Shown here in pieces: positions 39,898-39,998 of a stretch of DNA of 39,998 nucleotides. The notes beneath the pieces were generated by a model. It was not told the DNA's origin. It saw nothing but the letters and a program-made list of their open reading frames with translations, and searched no databases. Origin of the DNA: Streptomyces inhibens (lineage in GTDB: Bacteria > Actinomycetota > Actinomycetes > Streptomycetales > Streptomycetaceae); the NCBI RefSeq assembly GCF_003389455.1, contig NZ_QUAC01000198.1:1-39998 (forward strand), written 5' to 3'. The number at the start of each line of letters is the position of its first letter. The first letter of the stretch is position 1. Both the position numbers and the translations under genes were made by a program.

Positions 39898-39998
39898 GTG
39901 GGTCTCCTTGCCATTCCTGTGCCGGCCATGCGGCACCATCCGCACGGATCCTCGGTGTACGTCCGTACTCACTCTGCGACGGCCCGGCTGACTCGGCG

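Overview
The window is high-GC DNA with the gene content of a Streptomyces-type actinomycete. Signs of this are GTG starts, SpoIIE/PP2C phosphatases with PAS and GAF sensors, a DUF574 methyltransferase, an F420-dependent luciferase-like oxidoreductase, Ku, DUF2252 and DUF7144 proteins, and an actinobacterial gas vesicle cluster with charged tails. The content is accessory or chromosome-arm in character: catabolic islands, stress genes and several decayed genes. No tRNA, rRNA, CRISPR array or complete insertion sequence was seen.

Layout. 1-2.0 kb: a STAS anti-sigma antagonist, then a secreted sialidase with a readable promoter/operator and a second copy of that operator. 2.0-7.6 kb: a LysR regulator divergent from a three-gene operon (FAD amine oxidase, DUF1338/HglS-type 2-oxoadipate dioxygenase, ALDH7-type aldehyde dehydrogenase). 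Together these read as a lysine/pipecolate to 2-hydroxyglutarate catabolic module, closed by a strong bidirectional hairpin. 7.6-10.2 kb: a sigma-70-like factor with a partner gene of unknown function, and a DUF574 methyltransferase. 10.2-12.4 kb: a dhaK-dhaL-dhaM dihydroxyacetone kinase operon with a perfect inverted repeat upstream. 12.6-14.7 kb: a graveyard with a SpoIIE phosphatase cut off before its catalytic domain, an intact Nudix hydrolase, and a lipoprotein gene broken by frameshifts and a 28-bp tandem duplication.

14.6-18.8 kb: a small membrane protein, a PAS-PAS-GAF-PP2C phosphatase, a zinc alcohol dehydrogenase and a sigma-factor fragment. 18.8-23.4 kb: an isoprenoid-type locus in which a CrtC/AttH-like lipocalin domain appears fused to a trans-prenyl diphosphate synthase, divergent from an SRPBCC protein and a phytoene-desaturase-like flavoenzyme. 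23.4-25.5 kb: a GAF-PAS-GAF-PP2C phosphatase.

25.7-33.3 kb: the gas vesicle locus gvpO-A-F-G-J-L-S-K plus a CsbD protein and a terminator. A second, opposing operon encodes a GvpY-like protein (acidic then histone-H1-like tail) and a GvpZ-like SRPBCC protein (acidic tail). An F420-type oxidoreductase sits between them. 33.6-40 kb: a TetR regulator with a dyad operator, a secreted TAP-type peptidase, Ku, DUF2252, two small membrane proteins, a proline/glycine-repeat protein and an HPPD-like gene fragment.

The most unusual elements are the lipocalin/prenyl-synthase fusion locus, the oppositely charged low-complexity tails in the gas vesicle locus, and the duplicated sialidase operator beside what may be a lost divergent gene. 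Functions are read from motifs and gene order; no database search was run.
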